The notes beneath the pieces are model-generated. The model was not told the DNA's origin, did no database searches, and saw only the letters and a list, made by a program, of their open reading frames with translations. From contig JAABTG010000026.1 of assembly GCA_011389995.1 (NCBI GenBank), forward strand, positions 1-40,189: DNA of 40,189 nucleotides. Reading direction: 5' to 3'. How positions within the stretch are numbered: position 1 is the stretch's first letter; each line of letters opens with the position of its first letter. This document shows positions 1 through 7,561 of the stretch, one piece after another. The translations under genes and the position numbers were made by a program. Source of the DNA: Thiotrichales bacterium. GTDB taxonomy: Bacteria; Pseudomonadota; Gammaproteobacteria; JAABTG01.

Positions 1-1065
1 TACCTGCACGCGGGCATTCTTCGGGTCGGGGGAGGTGTTTGTCTTGGCCATGCGCAGGGCGAAATCCAGCCGCTCGGCGAGGGGCGAGAAGGCCAGCACC
101 ATGGCGAAGTCGTCGGTCCGCCGCAGCCGCTGGGAGAACAGCTTGAGGAGCCCCTCTATGCGCTCGGGGTCCGAGTACAGTTGCTCCAGGAAGACGTCGC
201 GGCGCAGGGTGATGGTCTCGCACTCGGTCACCGCCGTCACCGTGGCCGAGCGGGGCGCCTCGTCCACCAGGGCCAGCTCGCCGAACAGGTCACCGCGGGC
301 CAGATGGGCCAGGGTCAGCTCCTCGCCGTAGGGGCTGAGGCGGGACACCCTCACCACGCCATTGTTGAGGATGTAGGCCATGTCGCCGTCGTCCCCTTCG
401 GCGAAGATCACCTCTCCCGCCTTGGCGAACAGGCGCTCGAAGCTGTCCTTGAAGGTGTTGAGGGGGTTGGTGGGCAGGTCGCCGAAGGCCCAGTTGTGGA
501 AGGTCTCCACCGAGCCCCCCATGGGGATGATGAAGTTGCCCACCTCCTCCACCCAGAACTTCTCGGACAGGCCCTGGAAGCCCAGGCGGCGGTACATCCC
601 CACGGTGTCATGGTTCACCGTCAGCACGATGTGGGTCACGTCGCTGCTGAAGGAGACACCGGCGGCCACCTTGAACATGGCCCGGATGACATCCCGGCGG
701 GAACGCCATTCCTCCCGCACCGCCAGCATGCCCGCACTGCCCAGCACGGGGATGCGATTCGCCGCCCCGGCCGCCGTCAGTTCCTGGGTCAGCCGTTCCC
801 GATAGCCATGGAAATCGAAGTATTCATCGGCGGGCAGCCCGACATTCGATTCCCTGACCATGCGCATGGTGGCCACGGGCTCTTCAGCATCGTAGACCAC
901 GATGTTGTAGACGCCGGGGAAGGCATCGAAGCGATCGAGGATGCGCTCGCCGCGCAGGGGCTTGCCCCCGAACTTGCCGTCCTCGACAACGAAGACCTGA
1001 TGACGCAGCCACAGGGCGTCGTCGACTTCCTTTTCGCTGCGTGCGATCTTCAGGGTTATGGTCAT
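1..1065 (-). CDS. GNAT/autoinducer-synthase-like acyltransferase fused to a cyclic-nucleotide-binding Crp-like module (3' partial)
   Basis: My translation from the ATG at 1065 gives 355 residues before the window edge, so the C-terminus is missing. Residues 1 to about 195 resemble the GNAT-fold acyltransferases that include LuxI-type and FeeM-type synthases. They carry RHQVF at 21-25, DRFDAF at 44-49, VATMRMVRES at 64-73 and a GSAGMLAVREEWR segment from 109, ending in NHDTVGMYRRLGF at 151-163. Residues about 205-300 form a cNMP-binding domain with a recognisable phosphate-binding cassette: FGELAL at 261-266 and PRSATV at 271-276, so E263 and R272 match the cyclic-nucleotide ligands of Crp. 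A helix like the Crp dimerisation helix follows at about 300-335, and a DNA-binding domain may lie outside the window. The domain order is the reverse of mycobacterial cAMP-dependent acetyltransferases, where the cNMP domain comes first. The substrate is unknown. Domain calls are fairly secure; the function is inferred. Confidence 0.8.
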   Translation of the reverse strand, partial: MTITLKIARSEKEVDDALWLRHQVFVVEDGKFGGKPLRGERILDRFDAFPGVYNIVVYDAEEPVATMRMVRESNVGLPADEYFDFHGYRERLTQELTAAGAANRIPVLGSAGMLAVREEWRSRRDVIRAMFKVAAGVSFSSDVTHIVLTVNHDTVGMYRRLGFQGLSEKFWVEEVGNFIIPMGGSVETFHNWAFGDLPTNPLNTFKDSFERLFAKAGEVIFAEGDDGDMAYILNNGVVRVSRLSPYGEELTLAHLARGDLFGELALVDEAPRSATVTAVTECETITLRRDVFLEQLYSDPERIEGLLKLFSQRLRRTDDFAMVLAFSPLAERLDFALRMAKTNTSPDPKNARVQV

Positions 1066-1249
1066 TATCGTCGTCCCCAACGGCTTACGGATGTCGGGGC
1101 ACGGCGCGCTGTCAGACCGTCCATCCGCGACGATCGACCGAAACCTCCACCCCCCGTCGACTGGTAATGCATATTGAACACCCGCCGTCGACTCAATTTA
1201 ACTCCCTAACTGAAAAGGATGCAAAGTCGCCTCCCGCCCTGTGGCCTCC

Positions 1250-2272
1250 TCATTCACTACGGGTATCGGCACGGGAAAGCAACGAGTGCACCGCCTGGGA
1301 GGGTGGCAGGCCCTCGTGGATCACCCGATGGACCTGCTCGGAGATGGGCATCTCCACCCCCAGCCTGGCCGCCAGGGCCATCACCTCACGGGTGGTCCCC
1401 CGCCCCTCCACCACCTGTCCCACTGCGGCGAGGGCCTGTTCCAGCGGGCGGCCTTCCCCCAGGGCCTTACCGAAGCGGCGATTGCGGGACTGGTTGTCGG
1501 TGCAGGTGAGCACCAGGTCCCCGAGGCCTGCCAGGCCGTTGAAGGTCTCCTGCCGTCCCCCCGCCGCCACGCCCAGGCGGCCCATCTCCGCCAGGCCACG
1601 GGTCACCAGGGCGGCCCGGGTGTTGGCACCGAAGCCCAGGCCGTCGGCGATACCGGCCGCGATGGCGAGGACATTTTTGACCGCGCCGCCCAGTTGCACC
1701 CCGATCATGTCATCGCTGATGTAGACCCGGAACCACTGGCTGGTGAGGCGGGACGCCAGGTCACGGGCGAAGGCGGGGTCGTTGCCGGCCACGGTCACCG
1801 CGGTGGGCAGCCGGGCGGCCACTTCGGCCGCGAAGGTCGGGCCCGACACCACCGCCAGGGGGATATCGCCCAGGGCCTCTGCGGCCACCTCGTGGAGCAG
1901 CCGTGCCCGCCCGGGCTCCAGACCCTTGGTCCCCCAGGCGATACGCGGCGCCTCCAGGTCCATGGCCGCGAGGCGCTCCATGAGGGCACGGAATCCGTGA
2001 CTGGGTACCACCACCAGCAGGTCACGGCAGCCCGCCACGGCCTCAGCCAGACCCTCATGGATCGCCAGGGCCGGCGGAAACGCCACCCCCGGCAGGGCCT
2101 CGCGATGTTCGCGGTCCCGGGCCAGGCCCCTCATCAGGGCGGGCTCGTGGCCCCACAGGCGTACCGGCTGGCCATTGGCCGCCAGCAGGATGGCCAGCGC
2201 CGTGCCCCAGGCGCCCGCACCCAACACCGCCACCGGCGAAGACTCGGGGACGTTGGACGGCGGCGGACTCAC
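1250..2272 (-). CDS. gpsA: Glycerol-3-phosphate dehydrogenase [NAD(P)+]
   Basis: This cytosolic enzyme reduces dihydroxyacetone phosphate to sn-glycerol-3-phosphate, the backbone for phospholipid synthesis. The 340-residue product has the N-terminal Rossmann dinucleotide loop GAGAWG at 18-23, the GTKGLEPG segment at 114-121 and the catalytic lysine in GGAVKNVLAIAAG (K199). The C-terminal helical domain is complete, ending near a NEQVHR-like region (SEQVHRVIHEG), and the length matches the family. It lies 68 nt downstream of secB on the same strand, the same order as E. coli secB-gpsA, so it is probably part of the yibN-trxC-secB-gpsA unit. The ATG at 2272 precedes a short Pro/Ser-rich leader of about 12 residues, so a slightly later start cannot be excluded. 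Identification is secure. Confidence 0.97.
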   Translation of the reverse strand: MSPPPSNVPESSPVAVLGAGAWGTALAILLAANGQPVRLWGHEPALMRGLARDREHREALPGVAFPPALAIHEGLAEAVAGCRDLLVVVPSHGFRALMERLAAMDLEAPRIAWGTKGLEPGRARLLHEVAAEALGDIPLAVVSGPTFAAEVAARLPTAVTVAGNDPAFARDLASRLTSQWFRVYISDDMIGVQLGGAVKNVLAIAAGIADGLGFGANTRAALVTRGLAEMGRLGVAAGGRQETFNGLAGLGDLVLTCTDNQSRNRRFGKALGEGRPLEQALAAVGQVVEGRGTTREVMALAARLGVEMPISEQVHRVIHEGLPPSQAVHSLLSRADTRSE

Positions 2273-2340
2273 GGCGTGGGGGCGGGGGGGGGCCGATGGG
2301 GGAGACGGCGGGAGGTGGTGCCTTCAGTCTCCCCGCGTTC

Positions 2341-2823
2341 TCACTGCACCGGCACGGCTGAGTCGGCGCCTTCCTGTTGCGCCTGCTGCATCTGCTGCAT
2401 ATACAGGGCGTCGAAGTTCACCGGTGCGATGTTGAGCTGGGGAAAGCCGCCTCGGATGATGATGTCGGACACCACTTCCCGGGCATAGGGAAACAGGATG
2501 TTGGGGCAGTAGGTGGCGAGGGTCTGGCGGAGCTGATCGGGCTCGAGGCCGCGGATGCCGAAGATCCCCGCCTGCTTCACCTCCACCAGGAAGGCCGTGT
2601 TGTCGTTTACCTTGGCGGTGACCGTGACGGTGACCGTGACCTCATAGTGGTCGTTGCCCAGGTCGGCGTTGTCCGTGGCGATGTTGAGATTGACGTTGGG
2701 CTTCCACTCCTGGGAGAAGACCTGGGGCGAATTGGGGGTCTCGAAGGACAGGTCCTTGCTGTAGACCTTCTGGATTACCAGTTGGGGCTGATCCCCAGCC
2801 GGCTGTTTTGCTTCTTCGGCCAT
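2341..2823 (-). CDS. secB: Protein-export chaperone SecB
   Basis: SecB is a cytosolic tetrameric chaperone that keeps preproteins unfolded and delivers them to SecA for Sec export. The 160-residue product matches the family in length. It has the conserved core: [14 protein letters not shown] near residue 20, a [10 protein letters not shown] beta strand near 64-73, AGIFGIRGL near 88, [18 protein letters not shown] and [17 protein letters not shown]. The C-terminal tail is short, Gln-rich and Ala-rich (MQQMQQAQQ), where other SecBs carry the flexible SecA-binding tail. It lies between trxC (97 nt upstream) and gpsA, as in the E. coli locus where grxC precedes secB. Identification is secure. Confidence 0.98.
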   Translation of the reverse strand: MAEEAKQPAGDQPQLVIQKVYSKDLSFETPNSPQVFSQEWKPNVNLNIATDNADLGNDHYEVTVTVTVTAKVNDNTAFLVEVKQAGIFGIRGLEPDQLRQTLATYCPNILFPYAREVVSDIIIRGGFPQLNIAPVNFDALYMQQMQQAQQEGADSAVPVQ

Positions 2824-2919
2824 GACGCTACTCCTGATTTTCGAATGATTCGGACTCCAACGTATCCGCCGGAGGTGACATTATGGTTGATGAGCGGCGA
2901 ATCCCTTGTGCAGTAGCGG

Positions 2920-3351
2920 TTACAGGTACTGGCGCGTCCAGCCCAGCAGCCCCTGGAGGTCGAGGGCGCCGGCAGTGCGGGCCACCTCGGCGCCCCCCTT
3001 GAAGAGGATCAGGGTGGGGATGCTGCGGATGCCGTGATTCATGGCCAGGTTCTGCTCCACTTCGGTGTTTACCTTGAGCAGCCGCACCGCGGGCTCCAGC
3101 TCCGCCGCCGCCTGCTGGAAATGGGGCGCCATCATCTTGCAGGGAGCGCACCAGTCGGCCCAGAAGTCCACCAGCACGGCCATGTCATTGCGTTCCACAT
3201 GGCGCCGGAAGGCGTCATGGTCCACGGCCACCGGCGCGCCGCTAAACAGCGCGCCACCACAGCGGCCGCACTTGCCCTGGCGCGGGTCCTTGTCGGCGGG
3301 GAGGCGGTTGACGCCGAGGCAATGGGGGCAGACGGTGTTTGCTGAAGCCAT
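2920..3351 (-). CDS. trxC: Thioredoxin 2 (TrxC-type, N-terminal zinc finger)
   Basis: This is a 143-residue cytosolic thiol-disulfide oxidoreductase. The N-terminus has two CxxC pairs (C8/C11 and C28/C31) that form the zinc ribbon typical of TrxC, followed by a thioredoxin fold with the active site WCAPC (C68, C71) and the cis-proline loop SIPTLILFKGG. The usual thioredoxin active site is WCGPC, so the CAPC variant is notable because the intervening dipeptide affects redox potential. The frame stays open upstream to 3498, but that extension is Arg/Pro/Gly-rich and overlaps yibN. The ATG at 3351 gives the family N-terminus MASANTVCPHC and lies 11 nt after the yibN stop. At this position E. coli has grxC, so another small redox protein fills the same slot. 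Confidence is high. Confidence 0.95.
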   Translation of the reverse strand: MASANTVCPHCLGVNRLPADKDPRQGKCGRCGGALFSGAPVAVDHDAFRRHVERNDMAVLVDFWADWCAPCKMMAPHFQQAAAELEPAVRLLKVNTEVEQNLAMNHGIRSIPTLILFKGGAEVARTAGALDLQGLLGWTRQYL

Positions 3352-3362
3352 CAATCGAGCCT

Positions 3363-3794
3363 CTATTTCTTGGAACGCTTGAGGGGCAGCCCGGCCCCCT
3401 GCCAGGCGAGGACGCCGCCCTTGAGGTTGTATACCTGCTCGAAGCCGTTCTTGGTGAGGGTGGCGCAGGCCGCCTGGGAACGGCTGCCGCTGCGACACAC
3501 CACGATGATGGGCTTGTCCTTGTGCTTTTCCAGCTGCTTTACGCTGCTGTCGAACTTGGCCAGGGGGATATGGGTGGAGTTGATGATGCTGCCCTCGGAC
3601 AGCTCCTTGGGCTCGCGCACGTCCACCACCACGGCATCATCGTGGTTGATGAGCTGGGTCGCCCCCAGGGGGTCCACGGCCTTGAAGCCCTGCAGCGAGG
3701 AGCGCAGGTAGGTGGCCACGAGCAGGGCCAGCACGACGACGAACGCACTCACCAGCCCGAGGTGGTTGCCCGAAAACTCGATCAATCTATCCAC
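3363..3794 (-). CDS. yibN: Membrane-anchored rhodanese-like protein YibN
   Basis: The product has 143 residues, the same length as E. coli YibN. It has one N-terminal transmembrane helix (about residues 12-30, LGLVSAFVVVLALLVATYL) followed by a rhodanese domain. The catalytic loop is CRSGSRS with C100 as the persulfide-carrying cysteine. VVVDVREPKELSEGSI and the GGVLAWQGAGLPL C-terminus are standard rhodanese elements. The domain should face the cytoplasm. The start is a GTG at 3794 with AGGA about 8 nt upstream; the nearby ATG at 3799 is out of frame. The gene heads the yibN-trxC-secB-gpsA run. The next gene upstream is a candidate persulfide-sensing repressor, which fits a sulfur-transfer role. 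The physiological acceptor is unknown. Confidence 0.93.
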   Translation of the reverse strand: MDRLIEFSGNHLGLVSAFVVVLALLVATYLRSSLQGFKAVDPLGATQLINHDDAVVVDVREPKELSEGSIINSTHIPLAKFDSSVKQLEKHKDKPIIVVCRSGSRSQAACATLTKNGFEQVYNLKGGVLAWQGAGLPLKRSKK

Positions 3795-4099
3795 AGCATG
3801 TCCTGACAGTTACCCGCGATTGAAAAGTGCCCGCAGGCGGCGGGCCGAACGGGGAGGCAAGCTACCAGAAACGAGCGGACAATCAAGCACCACCCCCGCG
3901 GGCAACCTCCCCGAGATACCGCTGAATAATGCCGCCCAACCCACGCGGCCCGCAGCCGGGGCGCCCATCCATCGCGGGACAAAAAGGGTGTCAGGAACCG
4001 TTTTCTGCTAAAGGGTGTCAGGAACCGTTTTCCGCTTGCGGCCGGCCCACGGCCGTACCGGCGCTGAATCAATCCAGGACGGATCAAGCAGCCCTTGTC
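3795..4099. other. Gene-free stretch between arsR-type regulator and yibN
   Basis: These 305 bases contain no convincing gene. The only notable structure is the 27-bp tandem repeat at 3983-4036, listed separately. A small open frame runs through the repeat on the minus strand (3782-4087), but it overlaps the start of yibN, has no recognisable domain and owes two copies of the peptide KRFLTPF to the repeat, so I do not call it. The region must hold the yibN promoter if yibN is not read through from the regulator gene. Confidence 0.6.
3983..4036. repeat. 27-bp tandem direct repeat, two copies
   Basis: Two adjacent 27-nt units, 3983-4009 and 4010-4036, differ at one position (T versus C near the end). 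Each contains the core GTGTCAGGAACCGTTTTC. The repeat lies in the gap between the arsR-type gene and yibN. I recall similar gtgtcaggaaccg-type units as dispersed intergenic repeats in other bacterial genomes, but cannot verify this here. The copies are too few and lack the spacer structure of a CRISPR. Confidence 0.85.
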
Positions 4100-4423
4100 T
4101 TAAGAATAATGGCAGAACACGTCACGCATGAGGCCGATGAGGCGCAGGGTGCGGGCGTCCTCCACCTTGTAATACACCCGATTGGCGTCTTTGCGCGCCG
4201 TCAGGATGCCTTTGTCCCGCAGGATGGCGAGATGCTGGGAGATGTTGCTCTGGGACGTCCCCACCTTCTCGACGATGTCCTGCACGCTGACCTCCTCGTT
4301 GCCGAGGGTGCACAGGATCTTCAGCCGCAGGGGATGGGCAATCGCCTTCATGGAGCGCGAGGCCCGCTCGATGTCTTCGTCACGGGTGATGAGAGAGTCT
4401 TCAGAGGCCATATCGTCGGTCAC
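4100..4423 (-). CDS. ArsR-family repressor of the HlyU/SqrR/BigR/YgaV persulfide-sensor type
   Basis: The 107-residue product is a winged-helix ArsR-family protein. The recognition helix region is TSQSNISQHLAILRDKGI (about residues 56-73) and the wing is near LTARKDANRVYYKV. It lacks the CxC metal site of ArsR/SmtB metal sensors. It has exactly two cysteines, C38 in RLKILCTL and C104 in RDVFCHYS. Their 66-residue spacing and sequence contexts match the redox/persulfide pair known in V. cholerae HlyU (C38/C104), BigR and SqrR. Such proteins repress sulfide or persulfide detoxification genes and release DNA when the two cysteines form a tetrasulfide or disulfide. The membrane rhodanese gene yibN lies downstream on the same strand, 305 nt away. 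The sensing role is inferred from these residues; the family call is secure. Confidence 0.88.
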   Translation of the reverse strand: MTDDMASEDSLITRDEDIERASRSMKAIAHPLRLKILCTLGNEEVSVQDIVEKVGTSQSNISQHLAILRDKGILTARKDANRVYYKVEDARTLRLIGLMRDVFCHYS

Positions 4424-4496
4424 GGGCGGTTCCTGATGAGGCCCGGAGGCCCATTCGGGTCGAGATAATGGACGCAGTATCTCTGACCCCTGCGAA

Positions 4497-4530
4497 GTTT
4501 ACCAGTATACAATAATAAAATTAATGTCAA
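4497..4530 (-). promoter_or_regulatory. Candidate sigma70 promoter for the ArsR-type regulator gene
   Basis: Reading the minus strand, TTGACA (4530-4525) is followed after 15 nt by TATACT (4509-4504), inside the only strongly AT-rich island of the region (about 4504-4531). A start site near 4497 would give a leader of about 75 nt before the ATG at 4423. Both hexamers are near consensus, but the 15-nt spacer is shorter than the usual 16-18. If the regulator autoregulates, as relatives do, its operator should lie here. Confidence 0.5.
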
Positions 4531-4675
4531 AGATTCCGCCGGGGCACACGGCAGGCATCCGAGCCGCCTGCCATGGGCGCGGGCCCGGTCCGAATGGCCA
4601 GGTGGCCCCGACACCCGGCGGTCATGCTAATATAGGGCCACTTCGCAACTCGTTTTTGACCTCCGCCACCTCCTC

Positions 4676-6244
4676 ATGCCAGCAAGCCACCGTCCCGTCG
4701 TTCTGATCATTCTCGATGGCTGGGGGTTGAGCGAACAGCACGACCACAATGCCATCGCCGCGGCCCACACCCCCAACTGGGACCGCCTGTGGTCGGGTTA
4801 CCCCCACGCCGCCCTCGACGCCTCGGGGGCCGACGTAGGCCTGCCCGCGGACCAGATGGGGAATTCCGAGGTGGGGCACCTGAACCTGGGCGCGGGGCGG
4901 GTGGTGTACCAGGAATTCACCCGCGTCAGCCGCGCCATCCGCACCGGTTCCTTCTTCACCAATGCCACCCTCACCGATGCCGTGGATCTGGCGGTGGCCG
5001 GGCAGCGGGCCGTGCACATCCTCGGCCTGCTGTCACCGGGGGGGGTCCACAGCCACGAGGACCACATCCGCGCCTTCGCCGAACTGGCCGCCGACCGCGG
5101 AGCCGACAAGCTGTACCTTCACGCCTTCCTGGACGGCCGCGACACCCCCCCCCGCAGCGCCGCCGCGTCCATCCGGCGCATGGAGGACAAGTTCAACGAG
5201 GTGGGCCGGGGCCGCTTCGCCTCGGTCATCGGCCGCTACTACGCCATGGACCGCGACCATCGCTGGCCCCGCATCCAGGCCGCCTACGAACTCATCGCCG
5301 AGGGCCGTGCCGACTATAATGCCCCCGATGCCCTGTCCGCCCTCGAGGCCGCCTATGAGCGGGGTGAGACCGACGAGTTCGTGAAGGCCACGGCCATTAC
5401 CGGGCCGGATCGTGACGGCGCCCCTGTGACCCTGGAGGATGGCGACGTGGTGGTGTTCATCAACTACCGCTCCGACCGCGCCCGCCAGATCACCCGGGCC
5501 TTCATCGAGCCCAACTTCGATGGCTTTCCCCGCCCGCGGCACATCCGGCTGGGCCGCTTCGTCAGCCTCACCGAATACAACGCGGATTTCGATATCGCCG
5601 TCGCCTTTCCGCCGGAACGCCTGCGCAACGTGCTCGGGGAGTATGCCTCCAACATCGGCCTGCGCCAGCTGCGCATCGCGGAGACGGAGAAATACGCCCA
5701 CGTCACCTTCTTCTTCAACGGCGGCCGCGAGACCCAGTACGAGGGCGAGGATCGGGTGCTGGTCCCCTCCCCCAACGTGGGCACCTACGACGAGGTGCCG
5801 GAGATGAGCGCGCCCGAGGTCACGGACCGGCTGGTGGCCGCCATCGAGAGCGGGACCTACGACCTGTGCATCTGCAACTACGCCAATCCGGACATGGTGG
5901 GGCACACAGGCAACTTCGAGGCCACGGTACGGGCCATCGAGGCCCTCGACGACTGCCTCGGCCGGGTGGAGGCCGCCGTGCGCGCCGCGGGGGGCGAGCT
6001 GGTGATCACGGCGGACCACGGCAACGCCGAGATGATGGTCAACACCGCCATCGACCAGCCCCATACCGCCCATACCCTCAATCCCGTGCCCTTCGTCCAC
6101 GTCGGCCGCCCCACCTTATCCGCGGAACGCGGGGCGCTGCGGGATATCGCCCCCACCCTGCTCTACCTCCTCGGGGTACCCCAGCCCCCGGAGATGGATG
6201 GGCGATCCCTGCTGACCTTCGCTGCCGACGCCCCGACGAAGTGA
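4676..6244 (+). CDS. gpmI: 2,3-bisphosphoglycerate-independent phosphoglycerate mutase
   Basis: This cytosolic glycolytic and gluconeogenic enzyme interconverts 3- and 2-phosphoglycerate through a phosphoserine intermediate and two Mn ions. The 522-residue product matches family length. It starts [18 protein letters not shown] (metal ligand D14), has the catalytic serine in [15 protein letters not shown] (S64), and the C-terminal metal-binding ADHGNAEMM, followed by [12 protein letters not shown]. The central phosphotransferase insertion is complete ([18 protein letters not shown]). It begins a rightward unit divergent from the regulator and yibN-trxC-secB-gpsA. Its stop overlaps the envC start as ATGA, implying translational coupling, the gpmM-envC-yibQ arrangement of E. 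coli. No strong ribosome-binding site is visible before the ATG. Confidence 0.97.
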   Translation: MPASHRPVVLIILDGWGLSEQHDHNAIAAAHTPNWDRLWSGYPHAALDASGADVGLPADQMGNSEVGHLNLGAGRVVYQEFTRVSRAIRTGSFFTNATLTDAVDLAVAGQRAVHILGLLSPGGVHSHEDHIRAFAELAADRGADKLYLHAFLDGRDTPPRSAAASIRRMEDKFNEVGRGRFASVIGRYYAMDRDHRWPRIQAAYELIAEGRADYNAPDALSALEAAYERGETDEFVKATAITGPDRDGAPVTLEDGDVVVFINYRSDRARQITRAFIEPNFDGFPRPRHIRLGRFVSLTEYNADFDIAVAFPPERLRNVLGEYASNIGLRQLRIAETEKYAHVTFFFNGGRETQYEGEDRVLVPSPNVGTYDEVPEMSAPEVTDRLVAAIESGTYDLCICNYANPDMVGHTGNFEATVRAIEALDDCLGRVEAAVRAAGGELVITADHGNAEMMVNTAIDQPHTAHTLNPVPFVHVGRPTLSAERGALRDIAPTLLYLLGVPQPPEMDGRSLLTFAADAPTK

Positions 6245-7443
6245 TGGGGACGGGCGGGGCGGCCCGGCGGCCCGGCGTGCGCCGCCTGCTCCGGCCCGTG
6301 CTCCGTTACCTGCTGGTCACCGCCGTGGCGGCGATGGCGGCCCCCGCCGGGGCCGATCCCCAGAACACCCAGGCCCTGAAAGAGGCGGAGTTGCGGCTGG
6401 TCAAGGAGCGCATCCAGACCCTCAATCAGCGCCTCAAGGAGATGCGCGGCGCCAAGACCCGGACCGAGCAGGAGCTCGAGGAGCATGACCGCCGGGTGGC
6501 GCGGCTCGCCCGGGAGGGCGGGCGCACGGAGCGCCAGGTGGAGGCCACCCGCGAACGCCTCGCCGGGCTGCGGCAACAACAGTCCCAACTGCAAGACCGG
6601 GATCGGGCCCAGACCGCGGCCCTGGCCCGCCAGATCCGCTCCGCCTTCATCATGAGCCGCCAGAACGCCGTCAAGCTGATGCTCAACCAGAACGACCCGG
6701 CTGCGGTGCAACGGGCCCTCACCTACCACGACTACATCAACCGCGAATACCGTTCCGGCATCGAGGCGGTGCGGCGGCGCATCGCCGAGCTGGCGGTGGT
6801 GGCCCGCCGCATCGGCGAGGAAGAGGCCCGACTGGCCGCCCTGCACCGGCGGCTGGAACAGGAGCGGCGCGACCTCGAGGCGGAGCAGCGGCGGCGACGG
6901 GAGCTGCTCCAGGCCCTGACCCAGGACATCGCCTCCCGTGGCCAGGAACTCGCCCACTTGAACCGCAACCGTCGCGAGCTCGAACGGCTGCTTCAGGAAC
7001 TCAGCGAGGCCCTGGCGGACATCGCCCCGATGCCCGAGCGGGAACGGGCCTTCGCCGCCATGCGCGGTCGCCTGCCCTGGCCCTTCCAGGGCCCCGCCGT
7101 CTACCGTTACGGCAGCACCCGCGGCCTCGGCAACCTGCGCTGGCAGGGGGTGGTGCTGGCGGGCCGCCCCGGCGAGGCCGTGCGCGCCGTCCACCATGGC
7201 CGGGTGGCCTTCGCGGATTGGCTGCGGGGCTTCGGTCTCCTCATCATCCTCGACCACGGCGACGGCTACATGAGCCTGTACGGCCACAACCAGACCCTGA
7301 ACAAGGAGACCGGGGACTGGGTGGACGGTGGCGAGGTGGTGGCCACCGTGGGGGCCAGCGGCGGCATCGAGAGGCCCGGCGTCTATTTCGAGATCCGCAA
7401 GAACGCCACGCCCCTGGACCCCGATACCTGGTGCCGCGGCTGA
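6244..7443 (+). CDS. envC: EnvC-like murein hydrolase activator (degenerate LytM/M23)
   Basis: This 399-residue exported protein should activate AmiA/AmiB-type amidases at the division septum. The start is the ATG at 6244 overlapping the gpmI stop; the frame is open further upstream only within gpmI. After an Arg-rich N-region there is a signal sequence (LLVTAVAAMAAPAGA, about residues 20-34). A long coiled coil follows at roughly 40-265 (ELRLVKERIQTLNQRLKEMR, then Glu/Arg/Leu-rich heptads). A LytM domain occupies about 280-395 (GRLPWPFQGP to PLDPDTWC). Active M23 enzymes need an HxH motif where this protein has GVYFEIRK, so the zinc site is broken as in E. coli EnvC, pointing to an activator and not a hydrolase. 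Identification is strong. Confidence 0.93.
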   Translation: MGTGGAARRPGVRRLLRPVLRYLLVTAVAAMAAPAGADPQNTQALKEAELRLVKERIQTLNQRLKEMRGAKTRTEQELEEHDRRVARLAREGGRTERQVEATRERLAGLRQQQSQLQDRDRAQTAALARQIRSAFIMSRQNAVKLMLNQNDPAAVQRALTYHDYINREYRSGIEAVRRRIAELAVVARRIGEEEARLAALHRRLEQERRDLEAEQRRRRELLQALTQDIASRGQELAHLNRNRRELERLLQELSEALADIAPMPERERAFAAMRGRLPWPFQGPAVYRYGSTRGLGNLRWQGVVLAGRPGEAVRAVHHGRVAFADWLRGFGLLIILDHGDGYMSLYGHNQTLNKETGDWVDGGEVVATVGASGGIERPGVYFEIRKNATPLDPDTWCRG

Positions 7444-7504
7444 GGGGCGGCCGGGGAAGGCGATCCGACCCCGGCGTTGCCGCCGTACAGATATCAGGGA
7501 TGCC

Positions 7505-7534
7505 TTGTACCCGCCGACAGCCGACCGCTATGCT
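7505..7534 (+). promoter_or_regulatory. Possible promoter for ctpA
   Basis: TTGTAC (7505-7510) and TATGCT (7529-7534) are separated by 18 nt in the 118-nt gap between envC and ctpA. A start near 7541 would leave a leader of about 20 nt containing a GGAG ribosome-binding site about 8 nt before the ATG. The -35 match is modest, so this is only a candidate. Transcription could also continue from gpmI-envC. Confidence 0.35.
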
Positions 7535-7561
7535 AGTCCACCTGTGTCCGGAGAATGCTTT

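Noticed and set aside
3782-4087. Small minus-strand open frame with two KRFLTPF peptides
   Set aside because: It overlaps the yibN start, and the repeated peptide comes from the 27-bp DNA repeat. No domain or ribosome-binding site is convincing.
4622-4675. TAATAT as a -10 box for gpmI
   Set aside because: No acceptable -35 hexamer is found at the right spacing, so I do not call this promoter.
6244-7443. EnvC as an active M23 endopeptidase
   Set aside because: The HxH zinc motif is replaced by YFEIRK, so a catalytic call is not supported; an activator role fits better.
7450-7475. Stem-loop after envC (GCCGGGG / CCCCGGC, 12-nt loop) as a terminator
   Set aside because: There is no U-tract after the stem and a 7-bp GC stem is common in this composition.
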